From positions 4,601,059-4,665,058 of the forward strand of contig CM055097.1 of the NCBI GenBank assembly GCA_029204225.1: 64,000 nt of DNA, in the 5' to 3' direction. A program made the position numbers and the translations under genes. Below the pieces are notes generated by a model. That model was not told the DNA's origin. It saw nothing but the letters and a program-made list of their open reading frames with translations, and did no database searches. The DNA is from Diphasiastrum complanatum (Eukaryota; Streptophyta; Lycopodiopsida; Lycopodiales; Lycopodiaceae). This document shows positions 23,551 through 35,741 of the stretch, one piece after another. Position 1 is the first letter of the stretch. Every line of letters starts with the position of its first letter.

Positions 23551-24163
23551 TGTCGAAATATTGGAAAAATCTATCTAATGTTGTAAGTAGGAGTCCTAAG
23601 AATGCCAAAGATGAATTGAGCTCTTTTGGCTTAGTAAAGAATCATCTTAGAATAAAATATTCAAGGTAGGTAGAAGTAGAAACTCGAGCTACCATAGGAA
23701 TTGCCATTTGTACTTTGCATGCCACATTAAATGCATGAAAATACTAGGTGGCACAATTAGACATATTGAGGTGGCTTGAAGAAGTCTAGATAGCTTGATA
23801 GGTGGATTCATAACTCCAATTCAACTCAAAGTAGGAGGAGAGTCCATGGATCTATATATATGTGATGTACTCTCATTGAGAAGATGATGATTTTTGTGTG
23901 TAATGCAAATTTGGAGACTAAGCTCTTTGTGCCCTCTCTCTCTACTTGAGTTTGTACATTCATATTCTCTCTATAGCCGAGTTGAGGAATTTATTGTACT
24001 TAGTTTCATATTTTGTTGATAGATCTTGGTTGTAACACAATAATATTTCTTGTATGATCAGCTTTCCTATTGTCAATCAATGCTAGTTTGATCTTTATGG
24101 TATTATTGGGCTTAGGAGATCAAAAGTACATGTGTAGGGCATCCCACACGTGTGAATTTAACA
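23551..24163 (+). repeat. Element B 3' LTR (613 bp)
   Basis: TGTCGAAATATTGG to GAATTTAACA, with CACACGTGTG at 24145-24154. The second base pair of the end motif shows a T-to-C change relative to the 5' copy. Confidence 0.95.
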
Positions 24164-24950
24164 GAGATGGAGTTACCAATTGGTGTTGAATCCACTATGA
24201 TTCGTGAAGATGCATTTTTTGTGCCTAATCTCACTATGATTCTCATTAGTGTTGGCAAGGTGCTAGATGGTCATTTCCAAGTTGATTTTGGAAAAGATGT
24301 TTGCTTGGTTAAGAGGGATGGTGGTGTGGTAGCAAGTGGGACTAGATGTAGTTATGTTTTCAAGATTGATAGTAATCCTTGTGGAAGTGTGGCCAAGAGG
24401 AGATTGGATCATCTCAAGGAGGATAAGGCAAGTGATCTACCTCAATCTATGTTCCAAGATGGTAAGGCTCATGAAGATGGTGCTTTGGAAAAAGCACATG
24501 GGGAGTTATTGCCAAGGAGGTCTACTTCTCATCAATTCTCTTATCTTGTTCATTTGGATGATCTCATTTCTTCATGTAGAAGCAAAGATGGTGCCATTTC
24601 ATGTGACGTCTTATTTGAAGACTTCAATTGGAGGTATCTCTTGTCAATTCTGCTTGATATGAAGATTGCAATAGTTGATACTTTGGGGATCTTTAGATCC
24701 ATATGTTTTTTCAAAATTCCTTTGCATATAAGGAATAAGGAGGATCTCATTTAAATCAAGAGGATGGTGGTGGAATCCACAAATCTACCGAAAATCCAAG
24801 TGCATGATGGAGATTTGCCAAGGCTTGAGGAGGAGGCTTCTCAACACATGCTTCCAAGGAGATCTTCAAGAGGCAAGGCCGAGTCTTTGTGGCTCACAAT
24901 ACATGGCAAAGATGGGCAATTTTATATTGTCAAAGACCCCATATAGGCAC
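24164..24950 (+). pseudogene. Diverged copia pol scrap (protease-integrase, linker)
   Basis: The open frame 24152-24754, from about 24170 onward, reads like the region between protease and integrase of elements A and B: VPNLTMILISVGKVLDG, then CLVKRDGG, then AKRRLDHLKEDKA in place of LWHRRLGH, with a weakened integrase core. A second frame (24764-24946) resembles the integrase-RT linker (PRRSSRGKAESLWLT). The CEAC pair, the first Asp and the DNGGEY box are lost. It is strongly decayed and points opposite to the gag remnant on the other side of element B, so the two are not halves of one element. Confidence 0.7.
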
Positions 24951-26971
24951 TTCAAAATATAAATCCTACCATGCTATATATTGTGGTACAATATACACAT
25001 CTATTTGGACATATAATTACATGGATCCAAGGATGATAATTCTCATTATTCAGCCTTTGATCACATTTGACGTTCTTCAAATTGAACTAGATATAACTCT
25101 TTTTTTAAATGCCATTATGGAGCTCATCAAAAGTTCAAGCACATACAATTCCAATAAAATGCTGTGTCATGTATTGATTTCAATAAAATTGATCAATCAA
25201 AACTAAGTCATGAATGGTTTTAACGTGTCACATTGTTGATGCTTGTGATGATTGTATCGGGTACATCTACGAAGTAAGGTTTTTCAATTGGCAATGCACA
25301 AATTGTCATGTATTGCTTGTGATGATTGTATTGGATACATCTACAAAGTAAGGTTTTTCAATTGGCAATGCACAAATGGTCGTGTATTGCATTTTATAGT
25401 GCAAATAACATGAAAACAAGGATATAATATCCACCACAAACAGCACATTTTAAATAATTCTAGAAATCAAAACTGATCATTGCCTTATCAAGCTTGCAAT
25501 CCTTCCAATCACCATGGAGGCTGGCCTATGCAAATTGGGAGGAGACTACCAAGGAAGATGTGCGATGTTGCACGCCTTAATAGACTCTTTTGTTTCATTC
25601 ATTCAATTGACAATGAATAAAAAGATTCGAACCTTTTTTTACAAATCTATTTTTTTTGTGTCAAGTGAGGAGGTCGATTCCAAACAAAGATAGATAAATG
25701 ATTGGGCAATTTGCCAATTTTGAATTTAAAAAAAAAACTTAGTAGCAATAATTCCAAGAAAAACAAGGCTACACATTAGGTCCTAATCAAGATGCACTAA
25801 GACTAATGCTAATTCTACAAGAAAAAATCGAGTTCTAAGTGGATCAAATATAGAAAAGAGAATTGCAAGTTCTTACTTGGGCCCATTTCATAATCACATC
25901 TCTTATGAAGAACCACACAGCCCACCCTTTCGGACACCTCTACATATTTATTGTCTCTTCATTGTAACTCAATATTCTTCCTGATTCTTAGCCTAGATCT
26001 TATACATGAATTTTTCTTTTGAAATGTTTTGTTGTTTTCACTTTTGGAGGTCCAAATCCAATCCCAAATCATGAATGATTCAACGATCTCATGGAAAAGG
26101 CTTTTCCTTTGTTGTTTTGTACTTGGGCACACACAACTGTCACAGTAATGAATATACGACTAACTGAGCAAAATTTTGTAGTAACACTTCATCCTTACCT
26201 CCCTCTCTATCTACTTGCTAATTTGTATGGACAACACCAAAAGTGTCAAGTTCCAAATGTAAATGAAGCTCTAACATAGATTGTACAATTGGTTCACATG
26301 GCAATAAATTAAGTCATTAAAGATAGAAACTTGACCCAAAAGTACAATGTCTCATTTGCACACAGACACAATAGACCTTGATAGCCAAGTAGAAATGACA
26401 AGATAGAAAAATCAAGAAACAATAAGATAAAAGTATCATTGAAAGAGCTTCAACGATAAATCCTTAAATTGGTGAGTATCTCATGTAAAAAAATTCATGG
26501 TCTTTTAGCTATGAATAATGATTCTGAATGTCAGCATCTAATATGATCCAACTATAAACATATCAAGCAACAAGATCTTGTTCTCTATCTAGAATCCAAA
26601 ACACTTGTGAAAGCAACTTGAGGTTTGGATGAACAACAATAGCGTTTACCGTCAAAATATATGTACTCCAAATATGATGTATGCACATATATGTAGCTCA
26701 TCGTCATGTAGGTGTCATTATTGTTATTTTCAAAATATTTGTTTGCGACAAGTGCTCCTTGAATTTTCTAAAAAGTGGAATGTTTTCTATGAGCACCTTT
26801 GAATAGAAAATTGAAACTTATTGGTATTTTCTAGATAAAAATTTCCACGTAGCTTCTTTTAACAAGATGTAAATAACTCAAACCTGCATCCATGAAATAT
26901 TTCACATTAAGGAGGTCAAAATCTAAACTAGCCACATTCTTAACTTGATTAAATTTACAAGTATGCACCCC

Positions 26972-26976
<5 letters not shown>
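24951..26976. other. Unassigned AT-rich DNA
   Basis: No gene, LTR or tRNA recognised. It includes the tandem duplication described separately at 25241-25388. Confidence 0.4.
25241..25388 (+). repeat. Two 74-bp tandem copies
   Basis: GCTTGTGATGATTGTAT...GTGTATT occurs at 25241-25314 and again at 25315-25388 with about six substitutions, several of them C/T or G/A. Confidence 0.9.

Positions 26977-27063
<87 letters not shown>
26977..27063 (+). repeat. Compound microsatellite (TC)n(AC)n
   Basis: About 17 TC units (26977-27010) are followed directly by about 26 AC units (27011-27063). Arg-Glu and Cys-Val open frames across it are translation artefacts of the repeat. Confidence 0.97.
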
Positions 27064-27069
<6 letters not shown>

Positions 27070-29387
27070 TCATGGCTTGCTTAGTTTGTTGCTTATATAG
27101 TTAGCTAGTCTTCGTTGCTTTGACTATTTTAGTTTTGGTTTAAGTTGTGATGGAAAGAAGCAATTGATTAGAGTAAACATTTGTCATGGATTAATGCCAT
27201 GTATAGCCCTACATGGTCAAGTATGGCCATTTATTAAGTGGTTCTAGTTAGAGTACATCTACGTGTTCGTTTTACAGTTACATTACAATCTAAAGATGAT
27301 GGTAGAACTTTCTGATGGCTCCAATATTGAGGTGTAGGCTTGGAATTATAGGTAGCATGTGTAAGATGAATCCCAAAAGCATTGTGCAGGTTTGTACTAT
27401 CTCAAACAAGGTATATAAATGCCATTTATTGTAGTTGGAAAGGCTTGTTGGATTTCCTATGCTAAGTACTTATATCATGTAGTTTATGGTCACAATTGCA
27501 AGTTCAACGAAGTCATTTGTGTTGACAATGTGTGTACTATATCTTTTCTATGATTTTTTGTAGCATCTCCTAATAGTTAAGAGTAGTGAGGTGTTTGTAA
27601 AACAGTTTGAAATTTCTACGTTGTCTAGACGAGCATTTGGATCCATCATCTCTATAGCATTTCTAGCATGCTATGAAAGCATATGGTTGCTTGAAAGTCC
27701 AACATGGTACTATATCTCATGGTTAGATACACTTTCATGGGTTTCTAGTGAGCATTTAGGAGAAATTAGAGTCAAACTCGTTATTGGATTAGGGTGCCAA
27801 AAACATGTGTTGTACAATATTTATCCGGTATTTGTGTTTTTCCAAATACCTTGTGTGACGGTCTACCCTATCAACATGGTAGAACAATGTGTCTATCTCT
27901 CATGCTTTTCACTTGTCTGCAACAACTACCAAAGATGTTAAATGGAAGCTTGTGCCTAATTTGCTTGAAATTTGTGCATGTCTTACTCTTAATCATATGA
28001 TTTTGTTGGTTATCTATTATTGTGTAAGTGATTTTGGGAGAAGCCATGACTTACTACTTTTCTTTCCTTTTTGGAGGGCGAGGTGGGTTTGGCATTTGAA
28101 TTATAACAAAATTCCAAGCTAATTGCATGCATGTAATATCCTTTTCCATAATAATTCACCTTACAAAATGTTTTGATCAAACATAGTCCTATACTACTAC
28201 AATTTGACTTGATAAGAGATTTATTGGCTCCTTTTGTTAATACTACACCTATCTATGCCATGAATATGCTAAGTCTATTAGATAGGAGCTCCCGACAATA
28301 AGTTTTTATTTCAGAGTAAAAAAACATCATCCACCAATGCTAATGCCTATTTTCTATCAAGTTGAGGCAAATAGAGGTTGGAATGATGAGAGAAATTTTA
28401 ACAAGTTTTTTTCATTCTCACTCACTTGGCAAAGGACATTGATGGAGTCCATATCATTCATGACTATAATCACTTGAAACATAACGATAGAAGAATGAGA
28501 TTAATTGACATGATTAGGAAACAACATTGTTGGATTACAAGAGTAAATGAGTAAGTGATCCTTTGGTCTTAGCTTCAAAATGGACTTCCAATCCAGTTGC
28601 AGATTTTGCTTGGAAATATCTGGAGGGATCTGTACATTACGATAACAAACACCAGGCTCTCAACTATATTGGATAAGCATGTAGAACTAATAGATAAGAA
28701 TTCAAAGCTCTCCACATTATTTGTAAGTTGGATGACGTGAATTACGAATCCATAGTGGCGACTGGATAGAAGATTATGGCCATGGGCTTATCATCTCTTA
28801 ACATATGGAGGCTAATACTTTCCAATGAGAAGACTTTCAACTAAGGTTTATTTGGGTCACATGATAGGATTACCATAGTTGCATAGTAACATAGCCATAT
28901 ATAAAAAATTGACCATTCTTTAACTAGTGTTCAAAGCTTTACCTTTAACAATTAAAGTTTAGAACTCAAAACACATCTTATTTATAGGTAGAAAAGACCT
29001 ACTCCTCAAGTTTTAGCGCTACGTAAACTATTTTTTTATGGTTAGAACATCTACCTTCAATAATTGATTTCTAAGATTCTAATGGCATTGAAAATTGGAA
29101 TCAAATTGAAACATAGTGTAAAGTACTAGCAAAAAATTGTTAAGAAACATGAATTGCTCACAAATTTTAACCACTATGTTTGTCAATAGCAAGTTAACCA
29201 CTCAGATATTGGGGTTAGTAGTGTCAGCCCACGCTTCCCCACTAATACAGGTTGGAGATGGGCCAATATCTGCCAAGATCACACACAAAGAAGCATATTG
29301 TTGTTACAAAATTTTACAAAGGCTTCATAGATTTTACAAAATGATTTGTGTGCATGAGAAGTTGGAAAAAACACAACATATACTCAC
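27064..29387. other. Unassigned DNA between microsatellite and COX17 exon
   Basis: Open frames of up to 116 codons (27591-27941) have no recognisable motif and overlap each other in different frames. No LTR or primer-binding site seen. If the COX17 gene is intact, a last short exon should lie here on the minus strand, but a few codons cannot be located by eye. Confidence 0.35.
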
Positions 29388-29585
29388 ATTAAAACCCTCT
29401 GCACGCAAGCAACGTAAGTGAGCATCTATCAAGCTTTTGCAAGCATCAAGACCATGCTCTATAATGCACACATCTCGCAATCTCTTGATTTGTGGGCATG
29501 TACTGCATATATTTTTCTTTTTCTTTGATGTTGCTGCCACATCCTCTTGCTCCCTTGTAACTATGACAACTCTATCCATCGTCAT
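29388..29585 (-). CDS. COX17: COX17-like copper chaperone exon
   Basis: COX17 carries copper to cytochrome c oxidase assembly in the mitochondrial intermembrane space. The minus strand from ATG 29585 encodes a short N-terminus, a KKKK stretch, then CSTCPQIKRLRDVC and CKSLIDAHLRCLRAEGFN. The two CX9C pairs that form the disulphide-linked hairpin are present, and LRAEGFN matches the conserved plant C-terminus. The exon ends AAT then GTGAGTATATG, a good splice donor, so the final Val and stop probably lie in another exon; read through, the frame stops at 29334. One oddity is that the copper-binding CCxC is CSTC, so the second Cys is Ser. It may be a working divergent paralogue or a pseudogene. 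No 5' exon was identified, though TAG just before the ATG could be an acceptor. Confidence 0.8.
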
Positions 29586-31946
29586 CCCTACATGAAGTCA
29601 ATATTAACCCTAATTAAAAAAGGCCTCACTCTAATACACTTTTGCATTGAACAATAACAAGTGTTCGACAAAGATGCAAAGTTGTTGAACTTTTTTTCTT
29701 CTTTAGGGACACCATGCGACAAGGAGGCCAAAATTACTAACTAAAAACCATTCATGATAAATTTACAAGGAAAAAAAACCAGACTCACAGTTACAGTTAG
29801 AAGTATAAAAACCAAGTAAGTAACAACCAAAGTTGATAAACCATGTAGCAGACATTAACATTTAGAACATCAAGCTCTCTAGAAGCCAACATGAACTGGG
29901 GATTAATTACAAAAACAAACATTATAAAATTTTATAATAATGTCATTTTTCTTGTCATAGACAATAGAAGATGAGGTTGTTTTGGACTAATGATGAGTTG
30001 CAAGTTTTTTTGCTAGACACAAAAAAGATTGATCATATAGGTACAAGTCCCCCCTCCCAAACAACGTGAACAATTGTGATGACCTCTCTCATAATATATG
30101 TTTCATTGCCCTTGAGAGCATTCGCAAGGACAAAAGGTGAAGGCACTAAAGAGCTCATCAAGCTTATACCCAATGATACTCCCCTCGCCAGTGTCAAGGA
30201 TGTTGAACATCTTATCATATAACATACCTCCTACTGTATAATGTATCTCTTACAATATCTTTCCTAAAGATTTAGCCAACATGTTTGTCCTATACTTCAC
30301 ACTATCGTACATGTGTGAGTTGTCATGTGTTATGCTCATTAACATAATAGCATATTAGCTATGAATCAAATTGATCGTTAAAAAGTCTTTGGGCACATTA
30401 GTTGGAACTATAAATTTTCCATGCAACTTAAGTACCTCCTTGTTTCCAAGAGTTATGGAAGCTTTCCTTTTGTCTACAAATTCTGGGAATCATTTAGAGG
30501 GTATATGATCTAGCATGTTCAAAGTCAACAATAGTATATGCTCTAACACATGTTTAACATCAATGGTGGTATCCATCAAAGTCGTCCCCTTTTGCCTTAG
30601 ATATTTTACTGTAGTAACAATATCACTTTTTGTTTAATCGAGAAAAAAGAAGAGATTTGCATTCCACTATTGAGTCAAGTATTGTCAATGTTTTGAGTCA
30701 AGTATTTGTTAATTACTTGCAAATTTCTCTATTTTTTATACTACAAAAGATAATACTATCACTAAAAGTTAAGATATCATATGGGTTCAAACAGAAAGCT
30801 TTGAAATCCAATGTGCTAATAATGGAACAATTATCTCCCCACTTTAGATTATCATCTTCGAGATAATATCCTTCATCTAGGGGGTCCTCCTCTTCACTGT
30901 AGAGAGAGAAAACCAATTTGACTCAAAATAGTGTAGAAATCTCAAACTCCAAAAACTCTTACTACAAATGGATTGACGCTCCTATATGTAGCTACTCGAG
31001 GTAGAGGGGAGTGAAACATCATTGGACCCCTTCTTTTCCTCCTCAAAACCCTATTGGTTGAGTGACATATGAGCTCTTAATCTTAATTGGACCATTTTGA
31101 TAGATTCTAGCTTTTTGATTGGTCACTAACTCTCATGCCAACACACGTCACACACCAAATCTAAACTTAACAAATGTCATAAGCCTAACTTGGCTCGAGC
31201 TACATCACAACCTACTTTTGGCCTAATTACAACTTGCCATGTGTATTTGCCTATTTTGCCTCCAATGCAAAAAATGTCCTAATCAACATCAAACACTTGG
31301 CTAGATCTCTACTAAAAGCCTTGAGTATCCCTAACTCAACATAACTAAGATATTTTTGTCTATTTTCATGCTCCACAAGTGTGAGTTTTTCTCACAAACA
31401 AGAATTGCAAAATAAAAAAGCTAGATTTTGCCAATTTTTCACAAGAAAAACAACTTCATGTTATAAATGTGAATTGTGATCTTGGCAACAAATTAGTGGG
31501 AATATAGATTTTTAACGAGCATAGAAAACAAGTGGATTGCCATAAAAGTGAGTGAGCATTTATGTGGTTTTATCATGTGATCATTTTCAAATTAGTTTTC
31601 ATGGAAAGGATTGAGCAATTAAGTAGCCAAAATACTAAATAAATTAAATAAATAGCCACTACAAATAGTAATTGTGATTTGAAAAGGCTGTCAATAAAAT
31701 GCATTTCCAAAATTTGAAACTGAAATAATATAGCATAATCAATACAAATAATTCTCATCCCATGTGTCTCTAATTTGCATAGTCGTCTTTGTGTAATACA
31801 AAAAGGAAAATAAAAATGTGAAAGCATTCCATATAGGTGGACACGTGGATTGAAATGAAATGATAATGGCAATGAATATTCATAAAGAGTCACATGCATG
31901 ATAGCACTTTGAAGACTTCAACAAGTAAAAGAGAGGCACGGTGAAT
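29586..31946. other. Unassigned DNA right of COX17
   Basis: May include the promoter or 5' exon of the COX17-like gene on the minus strand. The minus frame 30033-30218 and its surroundings look weakly protein-like but match nothing I recognise. The rest is AT-rich with no motif. Confidence 0.35.
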
Positions 31947-32010
31947 TGTTACAATTCCCATGAATCCCCGATTGCCTTGAAGGTTCCGCACACCCCATAC
32001 TAGTGATGAC
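31947..32010 (-). repeat. Gypsy LTR end fused to integrase
   Basis: TGTTACAATTCC...GCCTTGAAGGTTCCGCACACC matches the terminal 60 or so bases of the gypsy LTR at 36716-37132. On the minus strand it follows truncated integrase directly, so the integrase C-terminus, chromodomain and most of the LTR are deleted. Confidence 0.75.
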
Positions 32011-34428
32011 GCACGTTTCTAGGTGATCCGTAGACGATAGACTTAAAGTAGTTTCCAATCTTTCAAAGACTGCCTGCCAGAACTTGCTAGTGAACTTGGA
32101 ATCACGATCACTAACAATATCCTTCAGCAAACCATACAACATGAACAACTTTTCAACGAAGAGTTGAGCAAGTTCTGAAAGTTTGACAATGGTTTTTGTT
32201 AAAATACATTGTGCCAATTTGGTTAGCCTGTCAACTACTACCCAAATGGCATCGTGATCTTTCCCAGACTGGGGAGTCCGACCACAAAATCCATGGGAAT
32301 ATTCTTCCACTTCTTGCTAGGAATTTCCAACAGATGTAATAGACCAGCTGCTTTGAGTCTTTCCGCTTTATTTACTTGGCACTATTCACACTTTTGAACA
32401 TATGCCTCCGACATGACCTTTCATTTTTGGCCAATAAAATTATCTCTTAACAAGGTCAGGTGTCCCCTCTGTATACCAAAGTGTCCCGCACTGGGGCTAT
32501 CATGGCACTCATGCATTATTTGGGCCCTACTGTCCGTGATATCTGGCACACAAACTTTTCCTCTACAGAAAAGTAAACCATTCCTAATGGAGTAATAATC
32601 AAATATCTTCTCTTCGCGAGACTTCTTGGAATCTTGCTTTCTAAGTTTATTATTCACAATAGAGCTTCCTGCCATTACTTCTTGTCAAATATGGCTGAAA
32701 AACTCATCGATCCGACAAAGATCTCGTTGAGAAAGATACAACTCAGATTGGAACTCAGCAAAGCATAACTGATTAACCTCTCCAATCTGGCTCAGCGACA
32801 CAATTCGATGTACCTCAATGGTAGTTAATGTCGAATTCAAACTCCTGAATGAGTTTCGACCAACGGACCTTACGACCACTAAGGTCCGAGACATCATAGA
32901 TATACTTAAGAGACTCGTGATCTATCCTAACCATGAATTTAGATCCGTACAAATAATGTCTCCAGATCTTTAATGCATGGATGACAGCAAAAAGTTCCTT
33001 CTCATAAGTAGAATACCTACTTTCAGGTGGGTCCAACTTCTTGCTTTCGAAAGCCACAGGTCTACCATCTTGGTAAAGGACCGCACCCATCACATAATCA
33101 CTAGCATCTGTTTCCACCAGGAAAGGATTGCTAGGGTCCACTATGTGTAAGAGGGGATGTAGACACCAACATCTTCAAAGCTTCAAAGCTTTGATTAAGT
33201 TCATCGGTCCAGACAACAGGTGGACTAATTTTTTAATGCCTTTCGGCCTTCTTCTTATTACTCTTCTTAGTTTTCCATTTGGCTTTCTTCAGTCCCTTAA
33301 GAAGATTCGTTAGAGGCAATGCAACTAAGGCATAGTCTTTAATGAATTTATGGAAAAACCCTGTGAATCCCAAAAATTTGTGGAAAAACCCTGTGAATCC
33401 CAAAAAAGATTTAACTTCCCTAATGGTTTTTAGGATAGGCCAATCAGGAACTTTTTGGACCTTATCGTAATCAATCTCAAGACCTCGATCGGAAACGATA
33501 TGTTCCAAGTACTTGAGTCTTGTTTGAAAGAACTCCCACTTAGACTCCTTAGCGTAAAGCTTTGTCTACCTTAGATTATCTAAGATTGTACGCAAATGTG
33601 CCTCATGCTCCTCAAGAGTCTTACTATAGATCAATATGTCATCCAGAAATACCACGAGAAACTTCCCTAGATATGGATGAAGAATATCGTTCATCATCTG
33701 TTGGAAGGTTGCCGGGGCATTAGTTAGACCAAAAAATAAAACTAAAAATTCGTAATGGCCATACCTAGAACGAAAACCAGTTTTGGAAACATCTCATCGT
33801 GAATTCTTATTTGATGGTACCCTAACCTAAGGTCCAATTTGGTGAAATACCTAGCACCATTCAATCAGTCCATTAAATTGTCCATCCGAGGTAAGGGATA
33901 ATGGTTCTTTATAGTCATCTTATTAAGCATTTTGTAATCAACACAAAGACGAATACCACCGTCTTTGTTGTCGGTTAACAAAACAGGAGCTCCCTAAGGA
34001 GACTTACTAGGTCTAATATGACCCTTACGTAACAACTCCTTAAGTTGACTAGCGACCTCATATTCTTTTTTCGGGCTCATCCTGTAAGGAAAAAGCGATA
34101 CAGGAGAGTTGTCGGGGAGAAGAAATGTGATGGTCTACTCCCCGTGACGGGGGAAGACCCTCAGGCAACTGCTCATGTCGCTATATTCCTCCCTAAGTCT
34201 TTTAAAGATTTTGCCCTCAGGCGTTGATTCTAAATTAACATAAAAAAAAGACAATTCTTTAGGGAAAGACGATACATCAACATTGAAATTATGTGTAACA
34301 AAAGCATCCATGTACGATTCATCTTTTAGATAACATAAATACGAATAATACTCGGAATTCAAAATACATTGATTAGCCTCATGAGCAGTTACAAAAGGTA
34401 GATCAGGCTCATCACCTTTAAGACACTT
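32011..34428 (-). pseudogene. Ty3/gypsy pol remnant: RT, RNase H, integrase N-terminus and core
   Basis: On the minus strand, in order: a pre-RT segment ending SPVSLFPYRMSPKKEYEVA, RT ([26 protein letters not shown], a VVFLDD-type active site near 33630), the RT thumb at 33508-33233, RNase H at 33141-32815 (VETDASDYVMGAVL, RYSTYEKELFAV), integrase zinc region HECHDSPSAGHFG at 32675-32421, and integrase core WVVVDRLTK and IVSDRDSKFTS at 32310-32050. The order RT-RH-INT is diagnostic of Ty3/gypsy. Many stops and frameshifts separate the blocks. A 30-bp tandem duplication doubles FLGFTGFFHK in the thumb. Confidence 0.88.
33352..33411 (-). repeat. 30-bp in-frame tandem duplication in gypsy RT thumb
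   Basis: TGGAAAAACCCTGTGAATCC followed by CAAAAAT/CAAAAAAG occurs twice in a row. The minus-strand translation repeats FLGFTGFFHK. Confidence 0.85.
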
Positions 34429-34753
34429 CCTCTCTAAAGTTAGGTGAATTTTCAGCATGTAATAAGGAAGTTGATTTGGCTTTCTTGTCCTAATTTGCCA
34501 TTCTAGCCTCATTCTTAGAGTCTTGCCAAGTAGGTGGCTAGTTGGTGAATTTTCTCCATAAATCTAGGATTTAGATCCTATAAAGTAGGAATCACTACCA
34601 AATTGACTTGATCCACTTTTTAGATTTGATCTAACCTACTCTAGAATAGGTTTCCCACATGGCTCCATGGCCTCACACATGTGGGACCCACTTATGGACA
34701 TAATTTACATTATTTGACATAGCTAGATTTGCCAACATAGGCAATTTTTCACA
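34429..34753 (-). repeat. Copia family E 3' LTR, truncated by gypsy remnant
   Basis: On the minus strand the LTR starts TGTGAAAAATTGCC right after a GGAGGAG purine tract and the RNase H tail. It matches the LTRs at 35050 and 52691. The match is lost near 34428, where gypsy pol begins. Confidence 0.8.
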
Positions 34754-35030
34754 CTCCTCCTCAAATCTAGCTTTGAAAATTATGATACATTTATCAATTA
34801 CTCCAAGTGCAGATCTTAGCTTAACAAATAAATCCTTAGGCAAGGATTTAGTGAACAAATCAGCCAAGCAATTTGATGAAGACACATATTGGAGCTTGAT
34901 TGGCTTGCACCTTCTCCATCACAAAATGACGAGCAATCTCTATGTATTTGTTTCTTGCACGGAATGTAGAATTAGTTGCAAGTGATTGGGCTGATTGTCT
35001 AACAACAGATGGTACGCACCTCCACCTTTA
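34754..35030 (-). pseudogene. Copia family E RNase H C-terminus
   Basis: The minus strand encodes NSTFRARNKYIEIARHFV, equivalent to NPIFHARSKHIEISHHFV in element C, followed after a frame break by SSSNCLADLFTKSLPKDLF and LRSALGV, the usual end of copia pol. Only the last 90 or so residues remain and at least one frameshift lies between the two blocks. It is joined directly to a proper purine tract and LTR start. Confidence 0.82.
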
Positions 35031-35049
35031 TGACATGAAGTTCCACCTA

Positions 35050-35714
35050 TGAAAATTTGCCAATATTCGCAAATCTAGCCATGTAGAGTGGGTCCCACAT
35101 GTGTGAGGCTATGATGCCATGTAGGAAACCTATCCTAGTGCAAGTTAGATCGATTCTAAAGAGTTGGTCAAGTCAATTTGGTAGTGATTCCTACATTATA
35201 GGACCTACGCCTAAATTTATGATGAAAAATTGACCAACTAGCCACCTACTTGGTATGACTCTAGGAATGAGGCTAGGGTTGCAAATTAGGGCAAGAAAAC
35301 CAAGTTAACTTCCTTATTACATGCTGGAAATTCACCTAACTTTCCAAAGGAAGTGACTTTTACTATGTATTCCATTCTCCCATAGTCAAGACTTAGATTA
35401 TTTTTCAGAGCTCATTGGCAATCTCAAGCTACTCCACATTTGTATTGAGTGCTTGTGATCTAAATGCAACCAAAGTGATTCAGCCTTCATTCTCTGTTTG
35501 CAGGCCATGCAACAGGCTTTATTTCACACGTGTAAAGTCAGATTTCATCAATGATCAATGATATTTGATGGTTCTTGCTTGTTGATTGTCAGATTGCCAA
35601 TCTAGATCAATTTTTTGTGTCTAGTTTTTGTGATAGATTGTTTAGCAAGCATCCAATCACTCTTGTGGATCTTGTGTAGATCCATTTATGGTCCAAAAGT
35701 ATAGTACTTTCACA
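35050..35714 (+). repeat. Copia family E 5' LTR (about 665 bp), plus strand
   Basis: Begins near TGAAAATTTGCC and ends GTACTTTCACA just before a primer-binding site. It shares long stretches (GTGGGTCCCACATGTGTGAG, TAGGTGGCTAGTTGG in the other orientation) with 34429-34753 and 52691-53291. The first few bases of the start may be lost. Confidence 0.8.
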
Positions 35715-35727
35715 TGGTATCAGAGCC
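35715..35727 (+). promoter_or_regulatory. Family E primer-binding site
   Basis: TGGTATCAGAGCC directly after the LTR CA end. Confidence 0.9.
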
Positions 35728-35741
35728 GAGTACAACTAGTA

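Larger units (their letters stand above)
18215..24163 (+). mobile_element. Complete copia element B
   Basis: A 5949-bp element with TG...CA LTRs (18215-18800, 23551-24163), primer-binding site TAGTATCAGAGC at 18801, purine tract AGGAGGAG ending at 23550, and the exact 5-bp duplication GAGAT (18210-18214 and 24164-24168). Gag through RNase H is present in the usual copia order (protease, integrase, RT, RNase H). It is disabled by five positions of in-frame stops and one frameshift. The LTRs differ mainly by a 27-bp indel, so it is older than pristine but not ancient. Confidence 0.95.

Noticed and set aside
25610-25640. GATTCGAACC, resembling a tRNA T-loop on the minus strand
   Set aside because: No acceptor, D-arm or anticodon arm can be built around it; poly-T/A flanks only.
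26831-27073. Cys-Val and Arg-Glu repeat protein
   Set aside because: Pure translation of the (TC)n(AC)n microsatellite.
30033-30218. Minus-strand 61-codon frame near COX17
   Set aside because: Looks weakly protein-like but I recognise no family, and splice borders are not convincing.
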